Part shown: piece by piece, positions 63,534 to 64,000 of the stretch
Layout of the letters: each line of letters begins with the position of its first letter
Position numbering within the stretch: position 1 is the first letter of the stretch
From: JAHELQ01 sp965603365
GTDB taxonomy: Bacteria > Acidobacteriota > Aminicenantia > UBA2199
Length of the DNA stretch: 64,000 nt
Direction: 5' to 3'
NCBI GenBank assembly: GCA_965603365.1
Contig: CBFDCR010000006.1
Coordinates: 1-64,000 of the forward strand
Made by a program: the position numbers and the translations under genes
The notes under the pieces: model-generated
Seen by the model: only the letters and a program-made list of their open reading frames with translations
Told to the model about the DNA's origin: nothing
The model's database searches: none

Positions 63534-64000
63534 CTTTTCCGCTTCAGGTGATTTTCCGGTTCATTCAAACGGCACACGGCGCCTACAAAGTCATAGCAGT
63601 AGCCGCTGCTCATCTCTACTCTCATTACTTCCATACCGTTCTTCATCAACACCTCGTATAGTTCCGTGTCCGTCAACAATTCCCGGTAACCCAGGTTTAA
63701 TTCCGGGTGTACTTCTAAAAAGACTCTACTCAAGAGGGTATCGAGGGGCACAAAAATAAGTATAATCCCGCCGGGGGTTACATACTCTTTGTGTACAGCC
63801 AACACATCCCTTTTATCGGCAAAATGTTCAATCAGGCCGAAGCTGCAGACTACATCGAAGCGCTCGTCAAGCTTCAAAGTAAAAATATCCTCAACGAGAT
63901 AACGAATATATTTTTTTGAACTATCCTGTATGTCAATAAAGGCTTTATAAGATGCCTCACAATTATCGACCATAACCCCTGTCCCACCGTACTGACCGAT
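63506..64000 (-). CDS. Class I SAM-dependent methyltransferase, 5' end outside window
   Basis: The reading frame stays open through the window edge at 64000. The ATG at 63973 is probably internal, because the codons upstream of it read IGQYGGTGVMVDN, which looks like the glycine-rich SAM-binding motif I followed by the acidic residue that ends the second strand. Downstream, FDVVCSFGLIEHF matches the motif II/post-II region of UbiE/BioC-like Rossmann methyltransferases, and TPGGIILIFVP matches motif III. A C-terminal region of about 70 residues follows. The stop (TAG) overlaps the start of the next gene by 28 bases, which suggests translational coupling and a role in the same pathway, for example O-, N- or C-methylation of a precursor or product. 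The substrate cannot be told from the sequence. Confidence 0.85.
   Translation of the reverse strand: MGQYGGTGVMVDNCEASYKAFIDIQDSSKKYIRYLVEDIFTLKLDERFDVVCSFGLIEHFADKRDVLAVHKEYVTPGGIILIFVPLDTLLSRVFLEVHPELNLGYRELLTDTELYEVLMKNGMEVMRVEMSSGYCYDFVGAVCRLNEPENHLKRKRWNQPEEQK

Overview
The window is one long stretch of a bacterial hybrid non-ribosomal peptide / polyketide (NRPS-PKS) gene cluster. Every supported gene lies on the minus strand, so transcription runs from about 64000 down to 268, and most genes overlap or sit within about 30 bases of each other, as in a single operon. There are 14 minus-strand reading frames plus a tandem-repeat tail. I see no regulator, transporter, tRNA, rRNA or insertion sequence. 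The lineage cannot be fixed from the sequence. The moderate GC, the modular type I cis-AT PKS and the KS/AT style fit a large-genome, possibly uncultured bacterium (Aminicenantota/Acidobacteriota-like is my guess, low confidence).

Layout in order of transcription: a 5'-truncated class I methyltransferase (63506-64000); a C-PCP-C protein without an A domain (60576-63533); a B12-type radical SAM enzyme (58878-60575); [C-lobe]-A-PCP-C-A-PCP (53164-58878); C-A-PCP (49954-53160); KS-AT-KR-ACP-C-A-PCP (42135-49922); KS-AT-KR-ACP-C (36112-42117); a second radical SAM enzyme (34416-36098); [C-lobe]-A-PCP (31704-34394); KS-AT-KR-ACP (27026-31714), followed in the same frame by a C domain (25769-27025); A-PCP (23732-25756); a giant KS-AT-KR-ACP-C-A-PCP-Cy-A(Ox-Ox)-PCP protein split by an in-frame TAA (23739-12238 and 12237-10621); KS-AT-KR-ACP (5924-10615); and KS-AT-KR with a DH nested in it, then ACP (268-5931). 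A 21-bp minisatellite follows the last stop codon.

The bookkeeping is clean: 15 carrier domains = 8 adenylation domains + 6 PKS modules + 1 A-less starter carrier. Every A domain has one full condensation domain upstream, including three places where the C|A boundary is also a protein boundary. At two of these boundaries a radical SAM gene is interposed and the downstream NRPS starts with a surplus C-terminal half of a condensation domain; at the third, neither is present. The C-domain proteins and the radical SAM enzymes in these two cassettes share a C-terminal F-[DN]-F tail. This looks like a duplicated device for bringing a radical SAM enzyme to a chain at a C|A junction, and is the best candidate for an undescribed system.

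Other striking points: a cysteine A domain with a textbook substrate code, interrupted between A4 and A5 by two tandem SagB-type oxidase domains; two in-frame TAA codons that each cut a megasynthase where homologous modules have an amino acid; a DH domain nested in a KR; and a group of three AT domains with GYS in place of GHS. The chain is predicted to be a mixed peptide-polyketide of up to 15 units with a thiazol(in)e two PKS extensions before the end. No thioesterase, terminal reductase or epimerase is seen.
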